A DNA stretch of 64,000 nt from Areca catechu. Its lineage: Eukaryota > Streptophyta > Magnoliopsida > Arecales > Arecaceae. This document shows, piece by piece, positions 21,501 through 32,847 of the stretch; within the stretch, counting starts at the first letter, position 1, and the number at the start of each line of letters is the position of its first letter. The notes below the pieces were generated by a model. The model had not been told where the DNA came from and made no database searches. It was given only the letters and a program-made list of their open reading frames with translations. The DNA lies in the NCBI GenBank assembly GCA_021397845.1, contig CM038052.1, positions 40,222,449-40,286,448 on the forward strand, in the 5' to 3' direction. The position numbers and the translations under genes were made by a program.

Positions 21501-21975
21501 GATGTTAGCTATGCATGATGAGTTAAATCAATTTAGGAGAAAGAATGTTTGGATACTGGTAGAGAGACCATCTGACTACCCTGTATAGGTACTAAATGGG
21601 TCTATAGAAATAAGCTAGAGAACAAGGTAATGTAATTAGAATAAGGCTAGACTGGTAGCTCAAGGTTATAACCAAGAAGAAGGAATAGTTTTGATGAGAC
21701 CTATGCAACAGTAGCTAGACTGAAGGCTATAGATTACTTCTGGCATATGCATATTTTATGAACTTTAAATTGTTTAGATGGATGTAAAGAGCACTTTTTT
21801 AAATGGTTTTTTATCCGAAGAAGTTTTTTGTAGCACAACCGCCTGGTTTTATCGATCAATCTTTCCAAATCAGTTTTTCAAGTTAAATAAAGCTTATATG
21901 GTCTAAACAGGCACCTAGAGCCTGGTATGACAGATTAAGTTTTGACTTGAAAATGATTTTGTAAGAGGTAGTGTA
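18553..21975 (+). pseudogene. SIRE-1 gag-pol, 5' part (gag, protease, integrase, start of RT)
   Basis: Starts at ATG 18553 soon after the primer site. Gag of the copia UBN2 type is recognisable at 18780-19045 (AKELWDKLEITYEG, then NYELFKMEPNKTI). A partial zinc knuckle (CNNIGHKKH) is at about 19748. Protease shows WYLDSGCSRYMTGD at about 19937-19980. GAG-preintegrase and integrase pieces follow to 21000 (QNGVVEKKN), with HIFGCKCFVLNNGKDNLGKF downstream. The integrase-RT spacer runs 21000-21590, and RT begins with MDVKSTFLNG and KALYGLKQAPRAWYD to 21975. The frame is broken many times by stops and indels. It stops at the Copia-N insertion and resumes at 31501. Non-functional. Confidence 0.8.
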
Positions 21976-21980
21976 GATAC

Positions 21981-23885
21981 TGAAGGTGAAACTATCATGC
22001 AAGCAGGGTAGGAAAAGATACATTTTAAAACTATTTTAAAACATTCACAGTGGAAGACTTAGTAGAAATATCGAAACGCTCTACCGATCTGCCCGCAATA
22101 GGATATAGGACAATGATCTAGCATGTAAGCAAACAATAACAGCAAGAAATAAATAAAGTTATAAAAGTACCTTACCTTAATATCTATGAAATACTGAGAA
22201 GAAGGATGAAGGTGCCCAAGCCATATACGTGTCTGGCCTCTACAGGTAATCCACACCAAGGCTCGACTCTGATCAACTCCCTCGGAGTGCTAGCTCTTCA
22301 GGATCCTTCGGGCCAATCTTCTTCTTCTGGGAAGACATGGAGAAGAGGAGGAACCCTTCCCAAAATACTCTCTTCCCAAGACCTAGCTTGAATGCTAGGT
22401 TTCTCACACCCAATCCCAAGTCCTCCTGAACCCATCTCTTCTTCTTTAACTTTTCTCTTCTCAAATAAACTATTAGCAGCCTCTAGAATGTCCTTTATTT
22501 ATAGGGGCAGCCATGAGAGGAGAAAGTGAAAGGAGGAGTGATTCGGGAGAGAGTCAAAGGCCATTCCAAATAGATCCAAGCCAAAAAGTAAGTATAACTA
22601 TCATACCATGAATGCTTGGAGCCAAAAATCCAAAAATTGAATTTCGAATTCAAAATTCGAAGTCAAACATTCCAAAAATTCTTTCTAGAAATCTGCTCAT
22701 CACAGCAAGTGTCGACACTTGCAAAATGCCAAGATCGACAATTCTCTAAGTGTCGACACTTACAAAAATCCAAGTATCAACACTTGGAAATGGTCAATCA
22801 TATTGACCTCCGGTGACGACAAACAATTCTCAATCCTCAATCAACCTTAAGATCAAATAGAATTCCCTATGGTGTGTGACCCTATAGGTTCGAACATAAG
22901 CCGGTAGTACTGGAACATTTCTAATACCAGTCAAAGTCCTCATCTAGCAATGATACCCGATGTCCGGATAGGTCGAAGATGCAGGACCTCACAAGAACCT
23001 TTGCATATGGTTACCGCATAATTCACCATTTGACCTTATAATGCTCAAGATGACCTAGGTGCGACTGCCAATCCTAATTTGGTTTATCCAGATCATATCT
23101 TAACTTTACAAGTTCTGTGACTCTCACAAGAACTACCCTGGCAAGGATTTGCTAAATTGAGACATAGTGAGTCATTCACTCCAAACTATTGAAGGGATCA
23201 ATTCTATCTTGATCACCATCGCTCGCAAGTACTTGACTGCACCCAAAAACCTCATTACTGGATTAGAAATCCAGGTAGTCTGGTACAAAGTACAGTGAGT
23301 TGCTTGCAAGCTACCATGGTGATCTCATGTCTGAGGGACACATATACCCATATCTCCTCACGAGCAACCCTTTGGCAGAAGGGAGCTCCTTTCATTACTG
23401 GATTAGAAATCCAGGTAGTCTGGTACCAAAGTACAGTGAGTTGCTTGCAAGCTACCATGGTGATCTCATGTCTGAGGGACACATATACCCATATCTCCTC
23501 ACGAGCAACCCTTTGGCAGAAGGGAGCTCCGCAGATGGTCATGTTCAATGAGATGTCATACATTTCACTTGCATTTTATCAGTATCTCCACACTCCTTGG
23601 TTAAAAGGATAACCAACAAATGTGACATATAATAACCTACACTTGATACATCATTGTCCTATAATAATGTATCCTTTGATTGTGAACCAGTTTAAGAACT
23701 ACTTGATATATTTTCTCTAATGTAGTTCTAAAGACTCCATCATATAAGAGTTCATTTTAGAAAAATGTAAATATGATAAACAACCAAAAAGAATAACTTT
23801 TATTCATTAAAAAATTATATACAGTTACAAGATAGTACAACTGTCTATAGCCTAAACGATTGGCTTTGGGATACAATTCCCAACA
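21981..23885 (-). repeat. 3' LTR of Copia-N
   Basis: In plus orientation TGAAGGTGAAAC...ATTCCCAACA; element-wise it starts TGTTGGGAATTGTATCCC. It is 1905 bp against 1790 bp for the 5' LTR, largely because of a 140-bp tandem duplication (23252-23391 and 23392-23530). AAGTGTCGACACTT occurs at 22707 and 22748. A minus-strand TATAAAT is at 22497-22503. Confidence 0.93.
23252..23530 (-). repeat. 140-bp tandem duplication in the Copia-N 3' LTR
   Basis: The block from TCATTACTGGATTAG to GGGAGCTCC is present twice with only a one-base difference (TGGTACAAAG against TGGTACCAAAG). The 5' LTR (about 31003-31140) and solo LTR 1 (about 12175-12315) carry it once. Confidence 0.93.
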
Positions 23886-23898
23886 ACTCCCAGTTGGA

Positions 23899-26800
23899 CT
23901 AAAGCCAATCGGTATAGAATCTCATTCCCATTTTTCGTTTATAACAGTCAAACTCTTGAATTCTGATAGTTTTAGTGAAGGGGTCAGCCAGGTTCTCCTT
24001 TGCATCGATCTTTTGAAGGTCAATGTCATCTCGTTCCACAATCTCTCGTACAAGGTGATAGCGCCTTAGAATATGCTTTGTGCGGTGATGAGACTTCGGC
24101 TCTTTGACTTGAGCAATGGCTCCAGTGCTGTCACATTACACTGGAACAGGACCATCTAGGGAAGGTGCCACTCCTAGCTCGCCAAGGAACTTTCGCAACC
24201 ACCCAGCTTCCTTTGCTGTATCTGATGCTGCAATGTACTCTGCTTTGCATACTGAGCCTCCATAGTTAGCTGCTTAAAACTTTTCCAGCAAACTGCTCCT
24301 TCATTCAGGATAAAGATAAATCCTGACACACTCTTGCTATCATCTTTATCTGACTAGAAACTGGAGTCAGTATACCCCACAAGTTTCAAGTCAGATTCTC
24401 CATAAATTAGCCATTAGTCCTTAGTATTTCATAAATACTTAAGGATGGTCTTTACCACTTTTCAATGAGCTTCACCTGGGTCAGACTGGTATCTACTCAC
24501 TATGCCTAGTGAGTATGCCATGTATGGTCTAGTACATGTCATGGCATACATGATAGAACCCACTACCGAAATATATGGGATTCTACTCATATGTTCTATT
24601 TCTTTAGGAGTTGTCGCATAATTCCTTTTGGAGAGATCAATTCCAGTGCCTACTGGGAGACAGCCCTTCTTGGAATTTTCCATGCTGAACTATTTCAGCA
24701 CAGTGCCAATGTACATAGATTGGAACAGTCCCAGAAGCCTCTTAGATCATCTCATAGATCTTCATACCCAATATGTAAGAGGCTTCATCCAAGTCCTTCA
24801 TAGAGAATCGAGATGATAACCAGACCTTTATTCTTTATAGTGCTGGGATGTCATTCCTAATTAAGAGAATGTCATCCATATATAGCACAAGGAATACAAT
24901 CACAGAACCATTAGCCCGTTTGTAAATGCAAGGTTCTTCTCCATTCCTAACGAAGCCATACGACTTGATATACTTATCAAATTGCATGTTCCAACTCCTT
25001 GATGCTTGCTTCAGTCCATAGATGGACTTTTGAAGCCTACACACCTTTGACTCGTTTGTGGATGTGAACCCTTCATGTTGTATCATATACACCTCTTCTT
25101 CTAGCTCACCATTCAGGAAAGCTATTCGGATATCCATTTGCTAGATTTCATAGTCAAAGTGCGCTGCTAAAGCAAGCATGATTTGAATAGACTTGAGCAT
25201 TGCCACAGGAGAGAAAGTCTCGTCATAGTCAATACCATAATGTTGATGATATCCTTGGCAACCAGACGAGCTTTATAGGTCTCTACCTGTCCATCTGTGC
25301 CCCTTTTCCTTTTGAAAATCCATTTGCACCCAATGGATTTTATCCCTTCAAGTGGATCAACCAGTGTCTATACATTGTTGATCTTCATGGACTCCATTTC
25401 GAATTTCTTGGATCCTAGCCATTTTTCAGAGTCGAACCTCTGCATTGCATCCATATAGATGATCGGATCCTTATTATTCTCATCGAGTTCAATGGGATCA
25501 CCGTCCCGGACCAAGAAACCGTAGTATCTATCCAGTCGACTCGGTACCCTATCAGATCTCCTTAATGGTTCCTATGTGGGCTCTAGGTGTGATCTAATCA
25601 CAACTGGTTCTAAGTTGTCCCTTAAATATGTCAGTTCTTCTACTTGTTGAACTTCACTAAGTTCAATCTTAGCAGCTACAGTTCCTTCACCAAGGACTCC
25701 TTTTCCAAAAAGATATCCCTAAAACTGACGAACAACTTTTGTTCCTCAGCTAAATAGAAGTAATACCCCTTAGATTCTTTTGGATACCCAATAAATAGGC
25801 ACGGTCAGACCTAGGTCCAAGTTTGTCCATTTCCAAACATTTTACATAAGCCGGGCACCTCCAGACCCGAAGGTGTGATATTGTCGGCTTACGTCCAGTC
25901 CATATCTCATATGGTGTTTAACTAATGGACTTACTTGGAGCCCAATTCAGAAGGTAACAGGCTAATTCTGGAGCATATCCCCAAAAGGATATCGACAAAA
26001 AAGCAAAGCCCATCATGGACCGAACCATGTCTAACAGGGTTCGATTCCTCCTCTTAAACACTCCATTTAATTGAGGTGTCCCTGGAGGTGTCCATTGAGA
26101 GAGAATCCTATTATCCTCGAGATATGTCAGAAACTCATCCGAAAGGTATTCACCATCTCGATCAGATCGAAGGGTTTTGATATACTTTTCAGTTTATTTT
26201 TCTACTTCACTAAGATACTGTTTGAACATTTCAAACGATTCAGATTTATGTCTCATCAAGAAGACAACTATATCTCGAAAGATCGTCTGTAAATATAATG
26301 AAATAAATGTACCCACCCCTGGCACTAACATTCATGGGTGTGTATATATCAGTATGTACTAGACTCAGAATCTCATTGGCTAGTTCCCCTTTTTCAGTAA
26401 AAGGTGACTTTGTCATTTTTCCAGGAAGACAGGACTCACAGGTTGGAAGTGAACTATCTTCACTAAAATCGAAGAGACCCTCGCTTTTCAACCTATTTAT
26501 CCTGTTCTCGTTAATATGACCTAGCCTACAATGCCATAGGTATGCTTCACTGACATTATCAATCCTAGGGCGTTTGCTAGACATGTACATTACACTAACA
26601 GGTCGCGATAGTACATAAATGCCATCACGCATTTATCTAATCAAAACTACAGAACCATTCCAAATGATTTTGCAAACATCATTCTTTATTGATAGTTCAT
26701 AACCATACATGACCAATTGGCCTACAGAAATGACATTTAAAATAAAAGATGAACAAAAATAATACTTGTTCAAAATGATAGTACAGGACTCGAAAACAAG

Positions 26801-27851
26801 TTTGAGGACTCCCAACGCTAGGACTGGAACTCGGCTTCCATTTTTCATGTTTAAGAATCTCTCACCGTCCTCGAATCTTCTACTAACTTGAAGTCCCTGC
26901 AAAGAATTGCAAATGTGAATTGGACTTCCAATATCCAATACCCAGTTAGTAGTATCACAAATAAAGAAACTATAAGGTGTTATCATATAAATACCTTGTC
27001 CAGGACCGTTCTACTACTTTATCTTCTTGGACCTGTTCGGGTCAAGGGATCCAATGTAAAGAGGACAGTTCCTCTTCTAGTGACCCTGCATCTTACAGAA
27101 GAAGCACTCCGCATGGCTTTGATCAACCTTTACCCTCTCGGCTTGACTGGGCCCATAAGCATTCAGCATCTTTTTCCCTTTGTTTTTCTTTTTCCCTTTC
27201 TTAAAGGGATGACGCCCTCCCGAAGATCCTCCCACTAGATTCACCATGTCTTTGTTTAGTTGGTGGTCTTTCTCATAAGTCTGTAGCAACCCAACAAACC
27301 GTGGTAGTTAACTGCAGGCTTATTCATTCTATAACGATCGAAAATATCTAGATAGGAAGAGGGGAAGGAATTCAAAATCGCATCCTTCCCAAGTGTTCAT
27401 GCAAGGGATATTTGAGCTTACCCAGGCACTTAATCATCTCGATCATGTAAAATACATGATCAGTGACTGAGGCCCTATCACGCATCCGCGCGTTGTAGAT
27501 ATCACAGGAGACCCTGTACCTCTCAACATCATCTGGTGTCCCAAAAGACTCCTTTAACCTTTGAAGGATTTCCTCTAGTTGGGCTTTCTCGAACTTGCGA
27601 CTGAACTCGTCGTTCATCGCTACCAACATTATGCATCGGACAGTGATCCTATCAGAGAGCCACTGCTGATAAGTATCTTTGATCAAATCCCGAGCATTGG
27701 GAGCAGGGGTTTTAGGTGCCGGATCTGATATCACATACAAAATCCATTCATACTCCAGGACAATCCTAAGCCTTCGATACTAGCTATCGAAGTTGGGTCC
27801 ATTGAGCTTCTCATTGTCGAGAAAAGACCAGAGCGATAGGTTGGAAGACAT
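23899..27851 (-). pseudogene. Copia-N gag-pol
   Basis: Minus strand, ATG at 27851 (MSSNLSLWSFLDNEKL), stop TAG at 23899-23901 after MGMRFYTDWL. Domains in order: Gag (27372-27740), zinc knuckle ECFFCKMQGH...KRNC (about 27050-27110), protease WVLDIGSPIHICNS (about 26940, with DIG where DSG or DTG is usual), GAG-preintegrase plus integrase start (LWHCRLGHINENR, about 26530; CESCLPGKMTKSPF), RT with IAFLNGELEEEVYM, YGLKQASRSWN and the catalytic YMDD (24835-25137), RT thumb (24462-24683) and RNase H with the TKHILRRYHLVRE-like segment (about 24050). Stops and frameshifts separate the pieces. The proteins would package and reverse-transcribe element RNA and integrate the cDNA. Confidence 0.88.
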
Positions 27852-29692
27852 CTGAAAGGAAAATCAAAGCTAATTAGTGTATATGAATTATCAACCTAAA
27901 GACATGGACTTTAGCCTAAAGGTCCTACCCATGATTTTGCTCAGATTGGCAGCCTCTACCTCCAATCCAAGAAATTACTTTAATTTTCTAGTGGGTACCA
28001 GAGTCCAATAGACAACACATGAGCCCGATTGTGGCCAGCCCATCCATGCATGTCTAAAGGTAGGTTTTTCAACCAATTACTTCTCCAAGTAACCTCTAGT
28101 ATTTGGGTTTTGCCCCAATATGCACTTCAATTGGCCTTTGGGCCTCCTATTGAAGGACCCGATTAGGTCCAACCATTAACATGATAAAATTCAATACTTC
28201 TAACTAACGAATAATCAAGCCTGACTTTGGCCAAGCCACATGACCAATGTTAAGAGAGTCGCATTGAGCTATCATATTAGGAATAGCAATTCCAATAGCC
28301 TGATGAACACCCAAACTTTGGATCTGCCGATGAATACCCAACTATTAGATCCATTACCATCCCACTTAATGGGAGGCTAGGACTTGGTTATCTATATAAC
28401 TTTGTCTTTTTAAGGACCTAATAAAGAGGGTTTAATTTTAATATGATAGATAAAGAGATGAGAGGACATGGATCAACCTCCCACTGACCATATCAGCAAA
28501 CAAGGAGGGTTACACAACTAATGATCCATGGGCACCTAAAATCAGTCAAGACTGATTAACCTTGGGTGACAAGGGTTAACACGAGTCAATGAGCTATCCA
28601 ATCAATTATGATTGACCATATTGGCTAGGTAAGTAAGATCATGCGTTGGGTTCCATCATTGACCGTCTTGTCTTAGACACCAACAGAGTTGGCCAAGTAA
28701 GGATAGCCTCAAAGAACCATGATCAAAATGCCAAACTTATCTAAACACCAATCGATTCATCAAAGTCGATTAGACTAGCCTAAAGACTCGGGCTTTCCAC
28801 TGAGCCACAAATTAGGTCTATTTAGATTTATGGACTAATCAATCTAACTATTAAAGAGATCTAAAGAGAAGAAATCTTAGCTCAACATTTGATTAGATTA
28901 ATTCTCTAATTAGTCCAATGCATCTAAACTTAGGTCTAACCCAATTATGGATCCAAAAGAAGCTAACCCATGACCCTTAAGGCTTATTGAAATGATTTAA
29001 AATCTTTGAATCACATTCTTAGAGTTCTTAGTCATTCTTAATTCTTAATTAAGTTCAATAACCTTAAATAAATTAAAACAAATTTAATTTACAAATGTAA
29101 AATAATTTTATTATAAATCAAAATTTGAATTCACTATTTTTCTACATTTTCATCCCAAGTGTCGACTCACTAGGAGCAAGTGTTGACATTAGGTGTGGAC
29201 ACTTGGGTCGACACAAGGCCTGAGACAGGGAGAAAACAGAATGACAGGTTTTCAGTACTCGCTTATGAGTCGACACTTCCAAGGCCAAGTGTTGACTCAC
29301 GAGCCCAAGTGTCGACACTTCCTGGTCAAGTGTCAACACTTCAACCTGAGACAGGGAAAAACAGTGATTTCAAATCCGAAGTTTCTCCAAACTTTCAACA
29401 AATCCGATCAAAACAAAACTCTTATATCTTATCTAAAGTTATTTTATGATCATGTCATTAGATTAAAATAATTTTTAATCTATATTTTTTCTTCTTATTT
29501 TATTTTTCAAGAGTCAATCACAAGCGGCACCCCTACATGCCATAGGAGACCCCATTGAATGGGAAGAGAGGATCTTACAACCCTGCTTCTTTCCTATGAT
29601 CGGATGGCCATGGTGAAGCACTCAATCCAAGTACTTTAAGAAAGGTGATGTTAAGGCATGCTAGCATCATTATACTACAAAAAGAACCTATT
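27852..29692 (-). other. 5' leader of Copia-N, with GTCGAC-rich block
   Basis: About 1.8 kb between primer site and gag without a coding frame. From 29157 to 29345 it holds a cluster of GTGTCGAC-type repeats, including a full AAGTGTCGACACTT at 29307. The rest is AT-rich with scattered short duplicated words and no gene. Confidence 0.65.
29157..29345. repeat. Cluster of GTGTCGACAC-type palindromic repeats in the Copia-N leader
   Basis: Eight or so copies or near copies of AAGTGTCGACACTT and its half forms (GTGTCGACTCA, GTGTTGACA, GTGTCAACACTT) are spaced 20-40 bp apart. The same motif is in the LTRs of this family. Confidence 0.8.
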
Positions 29693-29704
29693 GCTCTGAT
29701 ACCA
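29693..29704 (-). promoter_or_regulatory. Primer binding site of Copia-N
   Basis: The plus strand reads GCTCTGATACCA, an exact reverse complement of TGGTATCAGAGC (tRNA-Met), one base from the LTR at 29706. Confidence 0.93.
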
Positions 29705-29705
29705 T

Positions 29706-31495
29706 TGAAGGTGAAATTATTCATGCAAGCAAGGCAAAAAAGATGCATTTTAAAACTATTTTAAAACATGCACAGTTGAAGGCTCGGTAGATAGATCAAA
29801 ATGATCTATCGATCTGCCCGCAATAAGATCTAGTACAATGATCTAGCATGCAAGCAAAACATCAACAGCAATAAATAAACAAAGATATAAAAGTACCTTA
29901 CCTTAATACCTCTGAAAATACTGAGAAGAAGGATGAAGGCGCCCGAGCCACACACATATCTGGCCTCTATAGGTAATCCACACCAGGGCTCGACTCTGAT
30001 CAACTTCCTCAGAGTGCTAGCTCTTCAAGATCTTTCGGGCTGATCTTCTTCTTCCAGGAAGACAAGGAAGAGAGGTGGAACCCTTCCCAAGATACTCTCT
30101 TCCTAAGACCTAGCTTGAATGCTAGATTTCTCACACCCAATCCCAAGTCCTCACTAAACCCTTCTTCTTCTTCTCTAACTTTTCTCTTCTCAAAAGAACC
30201 ATTAGCAGCCTCTAGAATGACCTTCATTTATAGAGGCAGCCATGAGAGGGAGAAAGAGGAAGGAGGAGTGATTGGGGGAGAGAGTCAAGGGCCATTCTAA
30301 ATGGGTCCAAGCCAAATAAAGTAAGTATGACTATCATACCATGAATGCTTGGAGCCAAAATACCCAAAAATTCAAATTTCATATTCAAAATTTGAAGTCA
30401 AATATTCCAAAAATTCTTCCCAGAAATCTGCTTGTCATAGCAAGTGTCAACACTTGCAAAATGCCAAGTGTCAACACTTTTCTATGTGTCGACACTTACA
30501 AAAATCCAAGTGTCGACACTTGGAACATGGTTAATCATATTGACCTCCGGTGATGGCAAACGATTCTCAATCATCGATCAGCCTTAAGATCAGATAGAAA
30601 TCTCTATGGTGTATAACCCCATAGGTTCGAATACTAAGCTGGTAGCACTGGAACATTTCCAGTACCAATCAAAGTCCTCATCTGGCAATGATACCCGATG
30701 TCCGGATAGGTCAAAGATGCTTAGCACCTCACAAGAACCTCTGGCATATGGTTATCGCATAATTCATTCCTTTGACCTTATAATGCTCAGGATGATCTAG
30801 GGTTCGACTGCTAACTCTAATTTAGTTTATCCAGATCATGTCTTAACTTTACAAGCATTGTGATTCCTCACAAGAACTACTATGGCCAAGGATTTACTAA
30901 ATTGAGACATAGTGAGTCATTCACTATAAACTATTTAGAGAGGTCAATTCTATCTTGATCTACCACTGCTCCACAAGTACTTGACTGCACCCAGAAACCT
31001 TTCATCACTGATTAGAAATCCAGGTAGTCCGGCACCAAAGTATAGTGAGTTGCTTGTAAGCTACCATGGTGATCTCAAGTATGAGGGACATATATACCCA
31101 TATCTCCTCGCGAGCAACCCTTTGACAGAAATGAGCTCCATAGATAGTCATGTTCAGTGAGATGTCACACATTTCACTTGCATGTTGCACTAATATCTCC
31201 ACACTCCTTGGTTAAGAGGACAACCAATAAATGTGACATACAACAACCTACACTTGATACATCGTCATCCTATAACAATGTATCCTTTGGTTGTGAACCA
31301 GTTTAAGAACTACTTGATATATCCTCTCTAATGTAGTTCTAAGGACTCCATCATACAATAGTTCATTTCAGGAAAATGTAAATATGATGAACAGCCAAAA
31401 AAATAACTTTTATTTATTAAAAAATCTTATATAGTTACATGATAGCATAACCGTCTACAACCTAGATGATTGGCTTTGGGACACAATTTCCAACA
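29706..31495 (-). repeat. 5' LTR of Copia-N
   Basis: 1790 bp, TGAAGGTGAAATTATTC to ATTTCCAACA in plus orientation. A minus-strand TATAAAT at 30226-30232 is the likely core promoter. AAGTGTCGACACTT is at 30508, and several mutated copies (GTCAAC in place of GTCGAC) lie at 30440-30490. Confidence 0.93.
30226..30232 (-). promoter_or_regulatory. TATA box of the Copia-N 5' LTR
   Basis: The minus strand reads CTCTATAAATGAAGGTCATTC, conserved with solo LTR 1 (13083). The position in mid-LTR fits a U3/R promoter. Confidence 0.65.
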
Positions 31496-31500
31496 GATAC

Positions 31501-32513
31501 TACTCTATTTATTCAATAAAAAAATGATGATATTTTGGTTGTTCAAATTTATGTTGATGATATAATATTTGGATCTATTGATGAATCTTTATACCAAGAT
31601 TTTTCTAAGATAATGCAGGGTGAATTCGAAATGAGTCTAATGGGTGAGCTGAACTACTTCCTTGGACTTTAAATCAAACAATCGAATGAAGGAATTATAA
31701 TCAACCAAGCCAAATACATTAAAGAGATTATCAAAAAGTTTGGCATGGAATCAAGCAAGGAAGCTGGAACACCCATGAGTCATGCATGCAGATTAGATAA
31801 AGATGAAAATGGCACAAGTGTTGATCAAAAGTTATATAGAGGTATGATCAGATCTCTACTCTATTTAACTACCAAAAGACCTGATATTCTATTTAGTGTT
31901 TGTATGTGTTCTCATTTTCAATCAAATCCAAAAGAATCATACAGTATTGCTGTTAAAAAAATTATCAAATATCTTAAAGGCATATGTAATGTAGGATTGT
32001 GGCATTCCAAGCATTCATCTTTAAAGTTAATTAGTTTTTCGGATGCTAACTATGGTGGCTGTAAGATTGATAGAAAAAGTACTAGTGGCACATGTCAATT
32101 TCTAGGTGTTACTTAATTTCATGGCACTGTAGGAAATAGAACTCTGTAGCACTGTCCACTACTGAAGCAGAATATGTGGCTATAGGGAGCTGTTGTGCAC
32201 AAGTATTATGGATCAAGCAACAGCTAGAAGACTATGTCATTATCCAATCTAAGATGGTGTTATCCAATATAAGATTCCTATCGAATGTGATAACACAAGT
32301 GCTATTAATTTATCTAAAAACCTAATTCAGCATTCTAGAACTAAGTATATAGAAATAAGGCATCATTTTATTAGAGACCATGTTTTGAATAATAACGTAG
32401 AATTAGAATTTGTCCCTACTGAGAACCAACTAGCCGATATTTTTACCAAGCCTCTTAGCCAAGATAGATCTGAAAAGATTAGAGGAGAGTTAGGTCTATG
32501 TGATCCATATTAA
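31501..32513 (+). pseudogene. SIRE-1 pol, 3' part (RT C-terminus and RNase H)
   Basis: Continues the frame cut at 21975. The RT catalytic motif appears as QIYVDDIIFGS at about 31540, then GELNYFLGL and the region 31745-32116 (QKLYRGMIRSLLYLTTKRPDI..., then ANYGGCKIDRKSTSGTCQFLG). After a frame change RNase H ends with HHFIRDHVLNNNVELEFVPT, NQLADIFTKPL and TAA at 32511-32513. Stops and at least two frameshifts make it non-functional, although the YVDD residues survive. Confidence 0.85.
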
Positions 32514-32656
32514 GATTGTTGACCTAATTATTTTTAAATAGAAAAAATTATTTAGAGTCTTCCAAATTCATTTTAGAGCTATTGACCACTTTACCTAGTA
32601 CTAATTTAGCTATAGAAACCTTTAGTTTGACCTTTTGAGCTTTAACCTCTGTTTTT

Positions 32657-32674
32657 GCTCGAGTCGACTCGAGC
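32657..32674. repeat. Perfect 18-bp palindrome in SIRE-1
   Basis: GCTCGAGTCGACTCGAGC equals its own reverse complement. A second related block TCGAGCCGACTCGA follows about 30 bp on. It lies between the pol stop and the env-like ATG. Confidence 0.85.
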
Positions 32675-32847
32675 ATTCCCCTATTCTATCGAGCCGACTC
32701 GAAGGACAGGTTTGGGCTTTTTTAAATAGGGTTCTGTAGCTTTCATTCTTTAACTTCTTTCCATTTTCACTATTTATCTCCACTCATTTCTTCCCCTAAG
32801 CTATAGAAACTCCTCTAGGACCCTTCGTAAACCTTAATCCAAGTTCA

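Larger units (their letters stand above)
21981..31495 (-). mobile_element. Ty1/copia element Copia-N nested in SIRE-1 RT
   Basis: LTRs 21981-23885 and 29706-31495 flank a minus-strand gag-pol. The flanking duplication GATAC is perfect (21976-21980 and 31496-31500), and joining the two SIRE-1 halves there restores a reading frame across RT. This is the youngest layer of the deepest stack. Gag-pol has stops, so the copy is not autonomous. Solo LTR 1 is a relative. Confidence 0.95.
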
